Positions 1 to 8,340 of a stretch of DNA of 64,000 bases are shown here, piece after piece. The stretch covers positions 46,280 through 110,279 of the forward strand of contig NZ_BJNY01000013.1 in assembly GCF_006539925.1 (NCBI RefSeq), in the 5' to 3' direction. Source of the DNA: Glutamicibacter uratoxydans. GTDB taxonomy: Bacteria > Actinomycetota > Actinomycetes > Actinomycetales > Micrococcaceae. The position numbers and the translations under genes were made by a program. The notes under the pieces are model-generated. The model had not been told where the DNA came from. It searched no databases and saw nothing but the letters and a program-made list of their open reading frames with translations. How positions within the stretch are numbered: the stretch's first letter is position 1; each line of letters opens with the position of its first letter.

Positions 1-105
1 CATGGGGGCGAGGACCACCGGAGTCTCGATGGTCAATTTGCCCAGCTGCAGCGGCGGCAGCTTCAGGGTCGGCGTGTCATTTTGCGCATCAGTCAGAATC
101 GTCAC
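1..105 (-). CDS. dusB: tRNA-dihydrouridine synthase, 5' end only
   Basis: Only the first 35 codons lie in the window; the gene runs off the left edge. The product would reduce uridine to dihydrouridine in tRNA using FMN and NADPH. Reading from a GTG at 105, the visible peptide ends in the segment TIETPVVLAPM, which is the opening strand of the DusB/TIM-barrel family just before the usual AGITN stretch. An in-frame TAG stands directly before the GTG, so this is the earliest possible start. The catalytic cysteine is outside the window. The call rests on this short motif and on its position at the very N-terminus. Confidence 0.7.
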   Translation of the reverse strand, partial: MTILTDAQNDTPTLKLPPLQLGKLTIETPVVLAPM

Positions 106-562
106 CTATCCATTATCGCCCATCCGGGCAAATCGGAGGGTGAGATCTTGCTCAACTTCAGGCGTCGGCTTGGTCCGGGGCACTTTTCTCGATCTTGAAC
201 CCGGTGAACCCGTAGAGCACGCTCAGCAGCGGCGAGAGGATGCAGAAGAATCGGGCCGTCGTCCTTCATGCTTCCTTGCTCCCATGCGGTGCGTGTACTT
301 CCGTTCCATGAATAGTGAGCCATTGAACGCCCCATTCCGCAGGCAGCGTCAGAAAGTAGCGGCTGCGGCTCCTGGCTCTCAGACATGCATTTGGCGACCG
401 TCCAATAACTGGGTACTGCTCCAGTTAGCCCGCGGCAAGCAGATTCATCAAGCTATACCCAGTTCGGTACAGAAGAAATCTCTGTTCGACCAGGCGAAAA
501 ATAAGCTGCCCCGGTCATTGGTCCAGTCGACTCTCCGTTTCTATACCGTCGGTCTGACGGTC
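106..562. other. Gene-poor stretch upstream of dusB
   Basis: About 450 bases with no gene I can support. On the minus strand a frame from 386 to 102 overlaps the dusB start by GTGA but has an unconvincing composition. In another minus frame, 265 to 158, a short hydrophobic stretch (ARFFCILSPLLSVLYGFTGF) resembles a single membrane segment but has no start codon; a well-spaced GGAG and ATG sit near 270 in the wrong frame. This may be a frameshifted small membrane-protein gene. The plus strand shows nothing convincing before the -10 element at 563. Confidence 0.4.
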
Positions 563-575
563 TAGCCTCGGATAC

Positions 576-950
576 ATGATTGATTTCAACAATTCTTCCG
601 TATTCAAGCTCGGCCCATGGGACCTTGGCCAAGTGTCATCTGAAATCACCCCGCTGCTGGTCCAAGGCGAGGAGCTGCACGCGGCGTTCAAGGGAGCACG
701 AGACTACGTCGTGTTCACAAGCAAACGACTGATCGCCGTGAACGTCCAAGGCATCACCGGCAAAAAGCGCGATTACACTTCTTTGCCCTATTCGAAGGTC
801 CAGGCATTTTCTGTGGAAACCGCAGGAACTTTTGACCTTGACGCTGAACTTGATCTCTGGTTCAGCGGTTTAGGTAAGGTCCGCCTCGAGTTCAAGGGTC
901 AGGTGAACATCCGAGCGCTGTCCCAGCTGATCGGCAGCTACGTGCTCTAA
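576..950 (+). CDS. PH domain-containing protein (bPH family)
   Basis: A 124-residue cytoplasmic protein made of one bacterial pleckstrin-homology fold (the PF08000/YvbH-like type). The clearest marks are the alternating strands around residues 35-55 (LHAAFKGARDYVVFTSKRLI), the turn KKRDYTSLPYSKV near 65-77, and the closing amphipathic helix with conserved RALSQLIGSYVL. The role of this family is not settled; proteins of this kind are small soluble oligomers. A TAGCCT hexamer at 563-568 leaves seven bases before the ATG and no Shine-Dalgarno is seen, so the mRNA is probably leaderless. It stands alone between a gene-poor stretch and a monooxygenase gene. Confidence 0.88.
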   Translation: MIDFNNSSVFKLGPWDLGQVSSEITPLLVQGEELHAAFKGARDYVVFTSKRLIAVNVQGITGKKRDYTSLPYSKVQAFSVETAGTFDLDAELDLWFSGLGKVRLEFKGQVNIRALSQLIGSYVL

Positions 951-1020
951 CTGCGGTTGTTTAAACACGTGGCCTCGCAGTTCTAGGAATAACTTCCACC
1001 CCGGCAAGGTTGTCACTGGC

Positions 1021-2046
1021 ATGCCAAAGAAAATTGGATTCCTGTCCTTTGGACATTGGATGGACCACCCAGATTCGAAGGTCCGCACCGGCGGCGATTC
1101 GCTGCTCCAGTCGATCGATCTTGCGGTTGCCGCGGAGGAGATCGGTGCAGACGGCGCTTATTTCCGAGTGCACCATTTCGCTCAGCAGCTGGGCACGCCT
1201 GCCCCGCTGCTGGCAGCGGTAGGCGCACGCACCAAGCGCATTGAAATCGGCACCGGCGTGGTGGACATGCGCTATTCCAATCCGCTGGGCTTTGCCGAAG
1301 ACATTGCCGCCGCCGACCTGATTTCCCAAGGGCGGCTGCAATTGGGTGTTTCGCGCGGTTCACCCGAGCAGGTGATCGACGGCTGGAAGTACTTCGGCTT
1401 CGAGCCCGCCGCGGGAGAAAACGACGCGGACATGGCGCGGCGCCACACCCTCGAATTCCTCACGGCCATCGAAGGCAAGAAGTTCGCCCAGCCAAACCCG
1501 CGGCCGATGTTCCCCAACCCGCCGGGGCTGCTGCGCATCGAACCGCACTCCCCCGGCCTGCGCGAACGCATCTGGTGGGGCGCGGGCTCGGATGCCACCG
1601 CGCGCTGGGCGGCGGACGAGGGCATGAATTTGATGTCGTCGACGCTGAAGAACGACGAGACCGGCGAGCCGTTCCATGTTCAGCAGCGCAAGCAGATCGA
1701 GGCCTATCACGAACAGTGGGCGCAGCATGACCACGGCTTCACCCCGCGGGTATCCATCTCGCGTTCGATCTTCGCCATCACCAATGACGAAGACCGCCGC
1801 TATTTCCTGGGCAGCGGCGAGCGCGGAGACCAGTTCGGCAATATCGACGAGCGCACCCGCGCGGTCTTCGGCCGTTCCTACGCCGATGAACCTGATGCGC
1901 TGATTGAACAGCTGTTGAAGGATGAAGCGCTGCAGGCGGCGGATACGCTGCTGCTGACCCTTCCAACGCAGCTGGGAGTCGACTACAACACGCATGTGCT
2001 GGAAGCATTCATGACCCATGTGGCCCCGGCCATCGGTTGGCGCTAG
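1021..2046 (+). CDS. LLM class flavin-dependent oxidoreductase
   Basis: A 341-residue member of the bacterial luciferase-like monooxygenase superfamily, cytoplasmic, expected to use reduced flavin. Typical features in order are the N-terminal strand KIGFLSFGHW, the segment ADGAYFRVHHFAQQLGTPAPLLAAVGARTKRIEIGTG (roughly residues 40-80; the HHF and the T..I..GTG strand are family hallmarks), VDMRYSNPLGFAEDIAAADLISQGRLQLGVSRG (about 83-115), and IWWGAGSDATARWAADEGMN near 185. Length is normal for the family. The substrate cannot be read from the sequence. A long hairpin follows the stop, so it is probably transcribed alone. Confidence 0.9.
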   Translation: MPKKIGFLSFGHWMDHPDSKVRTGGDSLLQSIDLAVAAEEIGADGAYFRVHHFAQQLGTPAPLLAAVGARTKRIEIGTGVVDMRYSNPLGFAEDIAAADLISQGRLQLGVSRGSPEQVIDGWKYFGFEPAAGENDADMARRHTLEFLTAIEGKKFAQPNPRPMFPNPPGLLRIEPHSPGLRERIWWGAGSDATARWAADEGMNLMSSTLKNDETGEPFHVQQRKQIEAYHEQWAQHDHGFTPRVSISRSIFAITNDEDRRYFLGSGERGDQFGNIDERTRAVFGRSYADEPDALIEQLLKDEALQAADTLLLTLPTQLGVDYNTHVLEAFMTHVAPAIGWR

Positions 2047-2053
2047 ATGACCG

Positions 2054-2093
2054 ACAGGCAGCGGCGCCCGGTATCTCGGGCGCTGCTGCCTGT
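2054..2093 (+). terminator. Hairpin after the LLM oxidoreductase gene
   Basis: ACAGGCAGC-GGCGCCCG pairs with CGGGCGC-TGCTGCCTGT around the loop gtatct, about 17 pairs with one imperfection. There is no long T run, so termination is likely but not certain. Confidence 0.6.
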
Positions 2094-2229
2094 AATATGC
2101 TGATCTCAGGTGGAGGTCAAAGCGGCGTGCAAGCTCCTCGCGGCGTCGCAGAATTCTGCGCAGCAGAGCGCAATCATGGCCTATCAAATTCGTACCATCT
2201 GCTCCGGACCACCCCTTCATGGCCCAAAG

Positions 2230-2260
2230 TTGACCTGTAGTGCGCTACAGGCCAGACAAT
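2230..2260 (+). promoter_or_regulatory. MerR-type promoter with 19-bp spacer and operator palindrome
   Basis: A -35 element TTGACC (2230-2235) and a -10 element GACAAT (2255-2260) are separated by 19 bases, the over-long spacing typical of promoters controlled by MerR-family proteins. The inverted repeat CCTGTAG-TGCG-CTACAGG (2234-2251) fills the spacer, as a MerR dimer site should. Transcription would begin about at the ATG at 2267. The arrangement implies autoregulation of the merR-snoaL pair. Confidence 0.75.
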
Positions 2261-2266
2261 GGAAAC

Positions 2267-2707
2267 ATGTCTGACCCTTTGCTGCCCCACATTGATTTCG
2301 AGGTGCCTGCCGATGGATTACCGATCGGGAAAGCCGCCGAAGTTCTCGGTGTAGGCGTCGAGGCGCTGCGCTACTACGAACGCGAAGGCCTGCTGCTGCG
2401 GGCGACGCCACGAGATGCAGGAGGCCGCAGGCGCTACGGTGCCCGGGATTTGGCATGGATTTCAGGCCTGGTGCTGCTGCGCAAGACCGGAATGCCGATT
2501 GCCAGCATCCGTGTGATCGCAGATCTGAGCCGCCGCGATGGCACAGAGAGCCAGCGCCTGGCCTTCTTCGAAGAGCATCGCACCCGCGTGATCGAGCAAC
2601 TGGAACAAACTCAACGGCACCTTGCCGCCATCGATCACAAGATCATCAGCTACAGGACAGCCATCGCCAGTCGCGAAGCCGTCACAGACGAAAGAGACGC
2701 CCAATGA
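2267..2707 (+). CDS. MerR family transcriptional regulator
   Basis: A 146-residue DNA-binding regulator. The N-terminal winged helix (about residues 15-85) contains PIGKAAEVLGVGVEALRYYEREGLL and RRRYGARDLAWISGLVLLRKTGMPIASI, which are textbook MerR_1 motifs. A coiled dimerisation helix follows (RVIEQLEQTQRHLAAIDHKI). No cysteine-rich metal site is seen, so a metal inducer is unlikely. A GTG at 2240 would extend the protein, but it lies inside the promoter; the ATG at 2267 is six bases after the -10 hexamer and gives a leaderless start. The stop overlaps the next ATG by four bases (ATGA), so the SnoaL-like protein is co-translated and is the probable regulated partner. Confidence 0.9.
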   Translation: MSDPLLPHIDFEVPADGLPIGKAAEVLGVGVEALRYYEREGLLLRATPRDAGGRRRYGARDLAWISGLVLLRKTGMPIASIRVIADLSRRDGTESQRLAFFEEHRTRVIEQLEQTQRHLAAIDHKIISYRTAIASREAVTDERDAQ

Positions 2708-3195
2708 CCGATCCGATTCTTCAAGCCCCAGCGCTTCACCAAACACTTTCAGAGTGGTGGGACGCCATCATCGGACTCACCCTGGATTCACCGCAATCAG
2801 CGTGGGATGCGATGACCGCTTTTCTTGCCGAGGACTGCGTCCTCTATTTTGGAGGGATGGACGCTCCTGCATCCAAAGGCATCGATGCTGTCATAGCAGA
2901 TCTGAAAAAGACCCTGGTGTACTGGAAAATGCTCCAGCGCCGCGTGATCGTGCACGGCCTCGACGCTTCTGCCACAACTGTTTTCGCCACCATGAACAAT
3001 CATCTGGAGATTCTCGGCGAACCGCTCGACTACCCCGAGACCGAGGTCGTCACGTTTAATGAGGCGGGCAAGATCGCGCGCTATGAGCTGTACTGCGACC
3101 CGAGTCCGATCAAGGCAGTATTCGCCGCGAAACACGAGGCATCCCGGTCCGCCGGGCCTTCAGGTCTTCAGCCAGCGAGTCCCAGGACAATATAG
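2704..3195 (+). CDS. SnoaL-like / NTF2-fold protein
   Basis: A 163-residue protein with the cone-shaped NTF2 fold. Visible marks are the N-terminal helix WWDAIIGLTLDSPQSAWDAMTAFLAEDCVLYFGG and the strands RVIVHGLDASATTVFATMNNH and TEVVTFNEAGKIARYELYCDP, the last being the typical closing SnoaL motif (F.dGkI...eyyD). Members are polyketide cyclases, limonene-epoxide-hydrolase-like enzymes or ligand-binding proteins; the specific role is unknown. It is translationally coupled to the upstream MerR gene by ATGA. Its last 28 bases overlap the convergent small membrane protein gene. Confidence 0.85.
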   Translation: MTDPILQAPALHQTLSEWWDAIIGLTLDSPQSAWDAMTAFLAEDCVLYFGGMDAPASKGIDAVIADLKKTLVYWKMLQRRVIVHGLDASATTVFATMNNHLEILGEPLDYPETEVVTFNEAGKIARYELYCDPSPIKAVFAAKHEASRSAGPSGLQPASPRTI

Positions 3196-3431
3196 GTCGA
3201 GATTCCTGCGATGAGACCAGCACTGATGACCAGCAGAACATGTGCCCGCGCAGCGCGATGAATGCGCAAAGCCCGAAAAGCACATAGCAGCATAATGATG
3301 GCGAGCGCACCGGAGTAGTACGGTCCGAAAATCGAACCATACAAACCCGCAAGCACCGCAACAGCCGCAATCAGTGCGAAACCGGCTAGCGCGGCAGCCG
3401 AGGTTTCAGCGGACTTCAGCTGTCCAGACAT
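3168..3431 (-). CDS. Small hydrophobic membrane protein
   Basis: An 87-residue protein with three likely membrane segments: about residues 13-32 (AAALAGFALIAAVAVLAGLY), 38-55 (YSGALAIIMLLCAFRALR) and 62-85 (HVLLVISAGLIAGISTYIVL). The N-terminus is polar and a basic loop (RIHRAAR) separates segments two and three. I do not recognise a family. A TATCCT hexamer ends six bases before the ATG, pointing to a leaderless transcript. The 3' end overlaps the convergent SnoaL-like gene. Confidence 0.7.
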   Translation of the reverse strand: MSGQLKSAETSAAALAGFALIAAVAVLAGLYGSIFGPYYSGALAIIMLLCAFRALRIHRAARAHVLLVISAGLIAGISTYIVLGLAG

Positions 3432-3505
3432 GGCTCAAGGATAGCCCTCGCCTCATGCTTCCGGGCAGAGTCCGGGTAGCTTCCAACGCCAGCGGCTGCT
3501 TAAGG

Positions 3506-3907
3506 TCAGCGGTCGGCAAACAGCGCCGCGACCGCCTGCTTCATGGCCTGATAGTTTTCCGTCGGCGTCGGTGCCTCAGAAGCCAGCAGCGGCTCCATGG
3601 CATCGGCGAGCCTCGACCAAAAGCTGATCCACGGACCTGGCGCTTGGAAGTACCAGGCCCAGTCCAAGAACCCCGGCGCATAATCCACGCCGTCAACATC
3701 CGCGACATGAGAGCGGATGCCCTCATCGATTTCTGTGCGGTATTCGATGGGTTCTTGCTCGCGGGAGACCCGCACGATGCGTGAACCATGGCCCGATTCC
3801 TGCAGGCAAAGCAGCAGGAGGTAGCCCCAGACGTTCTCGGTAGCCATTTCCATACCTTCTGGGAAGGAGGCCGCCTGTTCAACATCTTCGATCCGCAGGA
3901 TGCTCAT
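3506..3907 (-). CDS. Hypothetical acidic protein
   Basis: A 133-residue soluble, acidic protein with no signal peptide or membrane segment. It is rich in tryptophan and aromatic residues in the middle (APGFLDWAWYFQAPGPWISFWSRL, about residues 77-100). I do not recognise the family. A frame on the opposite strand across the same interval is less protein-like. It sits alone, divergent from the RDD gene. Confidence 0.6.
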   Translation of the reverse strand: MSILRIEDVEQAASFPEGMEMATENVWGYLLLLCLQESGHGSRIVRVSREQEPIEYRTEIDEGIRSHVADVDGVDYAPGFLDWAWYFQAPGPWISFWSRLADAMEPLLASEAPTPTENYQAMKQAVAALFADR

Positions 3908-3981
3908 AGTTGAAAAATAGCATTATTTGCCCGGATCAGGTGCCCTTTTCAGGTGATTTGCCCCATGCTAGACTGCGGGGC

Positions 3982-4545
3982 ATGCCGCTCTCGCCAGCTC
4001 TGGTTCCGCCTCGATTCCCGCGTAGGCTCAAGGCCATGCTCCTGGACTACTCAGTGATCCTCGGGTGGATGGCGGTTCTCGCCTTGGCAACTCTGCTGCT
4101 GTGGCTGCTGACCGGAAAAGTCCACAACTGGCTGGAATTGGGAGTCACCGGCGCCCAGGCGCTGGGCTTCCTCGTCTTGGTAGCACCGGTGGGGATCTAT
4201 CTCTATGCGACCGAGTCATTCTCAGCACAGGCAACGTGGGGCAAGGCCAAGCTCGGGCTGAAGGTAGTCGATGCCGCGACAGGCGGGAAGCCGTCCAAGG
4301 CACAGGTCCTGCTGCGCACAGCCATAAAACTTCTCCCCTGGGAAATCGCGCACTTTGCCGTATGGCATATCGTGGCACGAGTTTCCTCCGGCCAGCCTGC
4401 TTTCAACCGCCGGCTCATGGCAGTGACACTCCTCGCCGATGCCTTGCCTTTTGCCTACGTAGCAAGCGTGGCGTTTCAGCGCGATCGCCGCGGGCCGCAC
4501 GACCTGGCCGCAGGTACGCAAGTCGTCGACGCCAGGGTCAACTAG
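3982..4545 (+). CDS. RDD family membrane protein
   Basis: A 187-residue integral membrane protein. The family signature is split as usual: PRRLKAMLLDYSVILGW (residues 10-27, with R and D near the first membrane segment), then GKAKLGLKVVDAATGGKPS (about 95-112) and the closing DRRGPHDLAAGTQVV, typical of RDD proteins. About four membrane segments are visible. Some RDD proteins take part in ion or small-molecule transport, but the role is generally unknown. A longer frame begins at 3910, but TAGACT at 3969-3974 places transcription start at the ATG at 3982, so I take the shorter, leaderless form. It ends convergently with the chromate transporter gene, overlapping by eight bases. Confidence 0.88.
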   Translation: MPLSPALVPPRFPRRLKAMLLDYSVILGWMAVLALATLLLWLLTGKVHNWLELGVTGAQALGFLVLVAPVGIYLYATESFSAQATWGKAKLGLKVVDAATGGKPSKAQVLLRTAIKLLPWEIAHFAVWHIVARVSSGQPAFNRRLMAVTLLADALPFAYVASVAFQRDRRGPHDLAAGTQVVDARVN

Positions 4546-5740
4546 CGATCGCCACAACAACTCCCCCAAGTGCGCCGACAACCACGACGATCCACGGCGG
4601 CAGCTTCCAAGAGGCCAGCAGGACGAAACATAGAAGGGCCAGCGCGAATTCTTCGGCCCCTGTCACTGCGCTGGTAAATACTGGGTCATAGAGTGCAGCG
4701 GCGAGGATGCCAACCACCGCGGCGCTGGCTCCGCCCATTGCAGCTTGGGCTGCCGGACGGGTGCCCAACAAGTTCCAGAATGGCAGGACTCCCAGCAGCA
4801 GGAGGAACCCTGGCAGGAAGATTCCCGCCAGCGCGATCGCGGCTCCGAGAATGCCGCCGGAGCCACTGGTGGACAAGGTTCCCAGATAGGCGGCGAAGGT
4901 GAATAAGGGCCCCGGCACTGCCTGCGCGGCGCCATAGCCTGCAAGGAACTGCTGGTCCGTGACCCAGCCCGGCTCGACCACGGCACTTTGCAGCAGCGGC
5001 AGAACCACGTGGCCGCCGCCGAAGACCAGAGACCCGGAGCGGAAAAATGCGTCAAAGAGCTGCAGGTCCGCCCATCCAGTGGACGCCGCAAGCAGCGGCA
5101 GCCCACAAAGCAGCAGGACGAAGGCCGCCAGGCACCACATTCCAAACCGCCTGCTCACGGGAAAATTCAGGCCCAGCGATCTTTGCGAGGCGCTGTTTTT
5201 GAGAAGGAAAAACCCTGCGGCCGCGCCGGCGGCGATGGCCAGCACCTGGCCAAAAGTTCCTCCGATCAACAACACCGCCGCAGCAGCGGCGACGGCAATG
5301 CTCGCGCGTTGGGCATCCGGCGTCAGCGACTTGGCCATCCCCAGCACCGCCTGGGCGACCACTGCCACGGCCACGATCTTCAACCCTTGGAGCAGCCCCT
5401 GGCCGACAGGCCCGGAAAACAGCGAAGCACCATAGGCGAACAGCGCCATCAGCACCGCCGAAGGCAAGGTGAAGCCGAGGAAGGCAGCGATGGCACCACG
5501 CAGTCCAGCCCGGTAGAGGCCGATGCCAAAACCTACCTGGCTGCTGGCAGGCCCCGGCAGGAACTGGCACAGCGCCACCAGGTCTGCATACTGCTGGTCT
5601 TCCAGCCAGCGCCGGCGCTGGACTGCTTCGGTGCGGAAGTACCCCAGGTGCGCAATGGGGCCGCCGAAAGATGTCACGCCAAGCTTGAGAAACACCCGGA
5701 AGACTTCCAGCGCCTTGGCAGGTGAATGCTGTTTTTCCAT
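4538..5740 (-). CDS. chrA: Chromate efflux transporter, CHR family (two-domain)
   Basis: A 400-residue inner-membrane protein expected to export chromate. It is of the long, duplicated type: the N-terminal half has the CHR motif GVTSFGGPIAHLGYF and CQFLPGPASSQVGFGIG, and the C-terminal half repeats the pattern as SGSLVFGGGHVVLPLL and GYGAAQAVPGPLFTFAAYLG. About ten to twelve membrane segments are visible. In-frame ATG codons exist upstream to 5800, but the ATG at 5740 fits the start of the family (EKQHSPAKALEVFRVFLKLG) and follows a TAGGCT hexamer by seven bases. No chromate-responsive regulator is adjacent, so a physiological role in chromate resistance is inferred from family only. Confidence 0.9.
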   Translation of the reverse strand: MEKQHSPAKALEVFRVFLKLGVTSFGGPIAHLGYFRTEAVQRRRWLEDQQYADLVALCQFLPGPASSQVGFGIGLYRAGLRGAIAAFLGFTLPSAVLMALFAYGASLFSGPVGQGLLQGLKIVAVAVVAQAVLGMAKSLTPDAQRASIAVAAAAAVLLIGGTFGQVLAIAAGAAAGFFLLKNSASQRSLGLNFPVSRRFGMWCLAAFVLLLCGLPLLAASTGWADLQLFDAFFRSGSLVFGGGHVVLPLLQSAVVEPGWVTDQQFLAGYGAAQAVPGPLFTFAAYLGTLSTSGSGGILGAAIALAGIFLPGFLLLLGVLPFWNLLGTRPAAQAAMGGASAAVVGILAAALYDPVFTSAVTGAEEFALALLCFVLLASWKLPPWIVVVVGALGGVVVAIAS

Positions 5741-5798
5741 GAACTTCAGCCTAGGCCAGCAAGGCAAACATTTGGTTAACAAGTCTTTTAACGACATC

Positions 5799-5825
5799 AC
5801 GGGATCCCCGTAGCGGGGATCCCGT
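5799..5825 (-). terminator. Perfect hairpin after the GNAT gene
   Basis: ACGGGATCCCCG and CGGGGATCCCGT pair perfectly over 12 bases around the loop TAG. It lies just downstream of the minus-strand GNAT gene. The following bases are only moderately T-rich on that strand. Confidence 0.6.
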
Positions 5826-5841
5826 GCTGTCGAAGTTCCGG

Positions 5842-6765
5842 CTAGGCGTCGGAAGCCACAATATGCGTCGTCGAGATGACAGTTGCCTGCTCGACACTCG
5901 CCAGCGCATCCACCAGCGAAGAGAGCACGAACATCGAGGAGTCGACTTCGAGCTTCACCGGGTACTGGTAGACCAGCATGGCCACCATGTCGCGGATCGC
6001 CTCGGCCACCTCGTCGTCGCTGAACACCGGGTTGTAGCCCACCAGCACATCGGTCGGCGCGTTCTCACGCGCCGGAATGTAGCTGATGGCGAAGGCCAGC
6101 GGCACGCCGCCCTCAGACTTCGGCTTGTCGCGCAGCACTAGGGCGCCCTGGGCGCCGGTGTTTTCATCCAGCAGCATCTTCTGGGCGGAGCCGACGGTCA
6201 TCTTCGCCGGGTCCCAGCCCTCATGCACCGCGTTGTAGAAGTCCATGACGAGTTTGGTCAGCTCGACGCTGCCGGTGGCCAGGTCCTCGATGACGCGGTC
6301 ATTGGTGTCGAAGACGGGTTCGGCCAGGGCGCCGGGCTCGATGATGACATCACGCGAGACCTGGATCTCCCCCAGCCCCAGCGCCGTGCAGAACCCGGCG
6401 GCCGCTTGGGCGTCGTCACCGGCGGTCACGGTGTAGCGGGCCTTGAGCTCACCGACCTGGGATGCGGGGATCTGCGCGCGCAGCTGCTCCACCAGTGCGG
6501 TGCCTACGCCGTTGCGGCGCTGGTCCGGGGCCACCTCGACGTAGAGCCACAGGCGCTGCGGGTGCAGCGAGGAAGCGAAGACCACGCCGGCGCCAATGGC
6601 CACCGAGTCAACGGTGGCCACCAGCGTGCGGGAGAACGGCGCGTCCGAGTTTTCGCGCAGCATGGTGCGGTCCTGGTGGGCCTGCGGCGAGCGCGGGTCG
6701 CCGAAGATCTGCAGCAGCTGCAGGTCGTCGCCCGAACGCCAGGGGCGGAATGCCAGTTCGTTCAT
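5842..6765 (-). CDS. GNAT family N-acetyltransferase (tandem domains)
   Basis: A 307-residue cytoplasmic acyl-CoA-dependent acetyltransferase. The N-terminal GNAT domain (about residues 5-150) has the acetyl-CoA motif LYVEVAPDQRRNGVGTALVEQL. The C-terminal half (PLAFAISYIPARENAPTDVLVGYNPVFSDDEVAEAIRDMVAML) looks like a second, degenerate GNAT fold that has lost its glycine-rich loop, as in mycothiol-synthase-like tandem proteins. The substrate is unknown. It starts seven bases after the glyS stop, so it is probably cotranscribed with glyS, and it ends at a perfect hairpin. Confidence 0.85.
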   Translation of the reverse strand: MNELAFRPWRSGDDLQLLQIFGDPRSPQAHQDRTMLRENSDAPFSRTLVATVDSVAIGAGVVFASSLHPQRLWLYVEVAPDQRRNGVGTALVEQLRAQIPASQVGELKARYTVTAGDDAQAAAGFCTALGLGEIQVSRDVIIEPGALAEPVFDTNDRVIEDLATGSVELTKLVMDFYNAVHEGWDPAKMTVGSAQKMLLDENTGAQGALVLRDKPKSEGGVPLAFAISYIPARENAPTDVLVGYNPVFSDDEVAEAIRDMVAMLVYQYPVKLEVDSSMFVLSSLVDALASVEQATVISTTHIVASDA

Positions 6766-6772
6766 CGTCGGG

Positions 6773-8158
6773 CTAGGCTCCGTTCAGACGCTCGGACAGG
6801 TAGGCGGTGACCTGGTCCAGGGATACGCGCTCCTGGGCCATGGTGTCGCGCTCGCGGATGGTCACTGCCTGGTCTTCGAGGGTGTCGAAGTCCACGGTGA
6901 TGCAGAACGGGGTGCCGATCTCATCCTGGCGGCGGTAGCGGCGGCCGATCGCTCCGGCGTCGTCGAAGTCGATGTTCCAGCGCTTGCGCAGCTCGTTGGC
7001 AAGGTCCTTGGCCTTCGGCGAAAGGTTCTCGTTGCGGGAAAGCGGAAGCACGGCGGCCTTGACCGGTGCCAGGCGTGGGTCCAGCTTGAGCACGGTGCGC
7101 TTGTCCACGCCGCCCTTGGTGTTCGGGGCTTCGTCCTCGGTGTAGGCGTCGACCAGGAATGCCATCATCGAACGGGTCAGGCCGAAGGAAGGCTCGATCA
7201 CGTACGGGGTGTAGCGTTCGCCGCTGGCCTGGTTGAAGTAGGACAGCTCGGCGCCGGAGGCCTTGGCATGGGAGGACAGGTCGTAGTCGGTGCGGTTGGC
7301 CACGCCCATGAGTTCGCCCCATTCCGAACCCTGGAAGCCGAAGCGGTACTCGAAGTCGATGGTGCCGGCCGAGTAGTGGGCGCGCTCGTCTTCCGGCACG
7401 TCGAACTGGCGCAGGTTCTCTTCCTTGATGCCCAGGTCGATGAACCAGTTCCAGCAGTCCTTGACCCATTCATCGAAGAACTTCGGTGCGTCCTCCGGTG
7501 CGGTGAAGTACTCGATCTCCATCTGCTCGAACTCGCGGGTGCGGAAGATGAAGTTGCCCGGGGTGATTTCGTTGCGGAAGGACTTGCCGATCTGGCCGAT
7601 GCCGAACGGCGGCTTCTTGCGGCTGGCGGTGAGCACGTTGGCGAAGTTCACGAAGATGCCCTGCGCGGTTTCCGGGCGCAGGAAGGCCAGGCCGGCTTCG
7701 GTGTCCACCGGGCCCAGGAAGGTTTTCATCAGGCCGGAGAACTGCTGCGGCTCGGTGAACTGGCCCTTGGTGCCGCAGTCAGGGCAGGCGATCTCGCTCA
7801 TGCCGTCCTGCGGTTCGCGGCCCTTCTTCGCGACGAAGGCCTCGATCAGGTGGTCCTGGCGGTGGCGCTTGTGGCACTGAGTGCACTCCACCAGCGGGTC
7901 GGTGAAGGTGGCGACGTGGCCGGAGGCTTCCCAGACTGCCTTGGGAAGAACGATGGAGGAATCCAGGCCCACCATGTCTTCGCGGCCGCGCACGAAGTTC
8001 TGCCACCATTCGCGCTTGATGTTTTCCTTCAGTTCGGTGCCCAGGGGGCCGTAGTCCCATGCGGAGCGGGAACCGCCGTAGATTTCACCGGCCTGGAAGA
8101 CGAACCCGCGACGCTTTGCGAGGGAAATGACCTGATCAAGCTTGGACTGTGGCGCCAT
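6773..8158 (-). CDS. glyS: Glycine--tRNA ligase (homodimeric type)
   Basis: A 461-residue class II aminoacyl-tRNA synthetase that charges tRNA-Gly in the cytoplasm. Diagnostic parts in order: the N-terminal [21 protein letters not shown] segment, two CxxC pairs (CTQC and CPDC), [13 protein letters not shown], motif 2 ([22 protein letters not shown]) and motif 3 ([13 protein letters not shown]), then the anticodon-binding domain from about residue 345. Length matches the actinobacterial alpha2 enzyme. A GGAG sits five bases before the ATG. I see no T-box leader upstream. Confidence 0.97.
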   Translation of the reverse strand: MAPQSKLDQVISLAKRRGFVFQAGEIYGGSRSAWDYGPLGTELKENIKREWWQNFVRGREDMVGLDSSIVLPKAVWEASGHVATFTDPLVECTQCHKRHRQDHLIEAFVAKKGREPQDGMSEIACPDCGTKGQFTEPQQFSGLMKTFLGPVDTEAGLAFLRPETAQGIFVNFANVLTASRKKPPFGIGQIGKSFRNEITPGNFIFRTREFEQMEIEYFTAPEDAPKFFDEWVKDCWNWFIDLGIKEENLRQFDVPEDERAHYSAGTIDFEYRFGFQGSEWGELMGVANRTDYDLSSHAKASGAELSYFNQASGERYTPYVIEPSFGLTRSMMAFLVDAYTEDEAPNTKGGVDKRTVLKLDPRLAPVKAAVLPLSRNENLSPKAKDLANELRKRWNIDFDDAGAIGRRYRRQDEIGTPFCITVDFDTLEDQAVTIRERDTMAQERVSLDQVTAYLSERLNGA

Positions 8159-8340
8159 ATCAACTCCATAGGGACTTACGAGGCCGCTGGTTGCGGTCCG
8201 CAGAAAAATACATACCTGCCAAGCCTATCGTTACCAGGGCTGTGGCACTAAGCGCCGGCAGGTAACTTAAGCGTGAACTTCCCCGCTATTTTCCCTCTTG
8301 CATGCTTCCAGGCGTTCACCGGTAGGGAACAATGGAGAAC

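Noticed and set aside
2..565. 187-codon plus-strand frame at the left edge
   Set aside because: Overlaps the certain start of dusB on the other strand and has a random-looking composition.
6596..8251. Long plus-strand open frame opposite glyS (551 codons)
   Set aside because: Antisense shadow of a certain gene, caused by high-GC codon bias; the translation is Gly/Val/Leu-rich low-complexity with no family motif.
8159..8330. Possible T-box or other leader before glyS
   Set aside because: No T-box consensus or specifier loop is seen, and the distance to the divergent S4 gene is too short for a full element.
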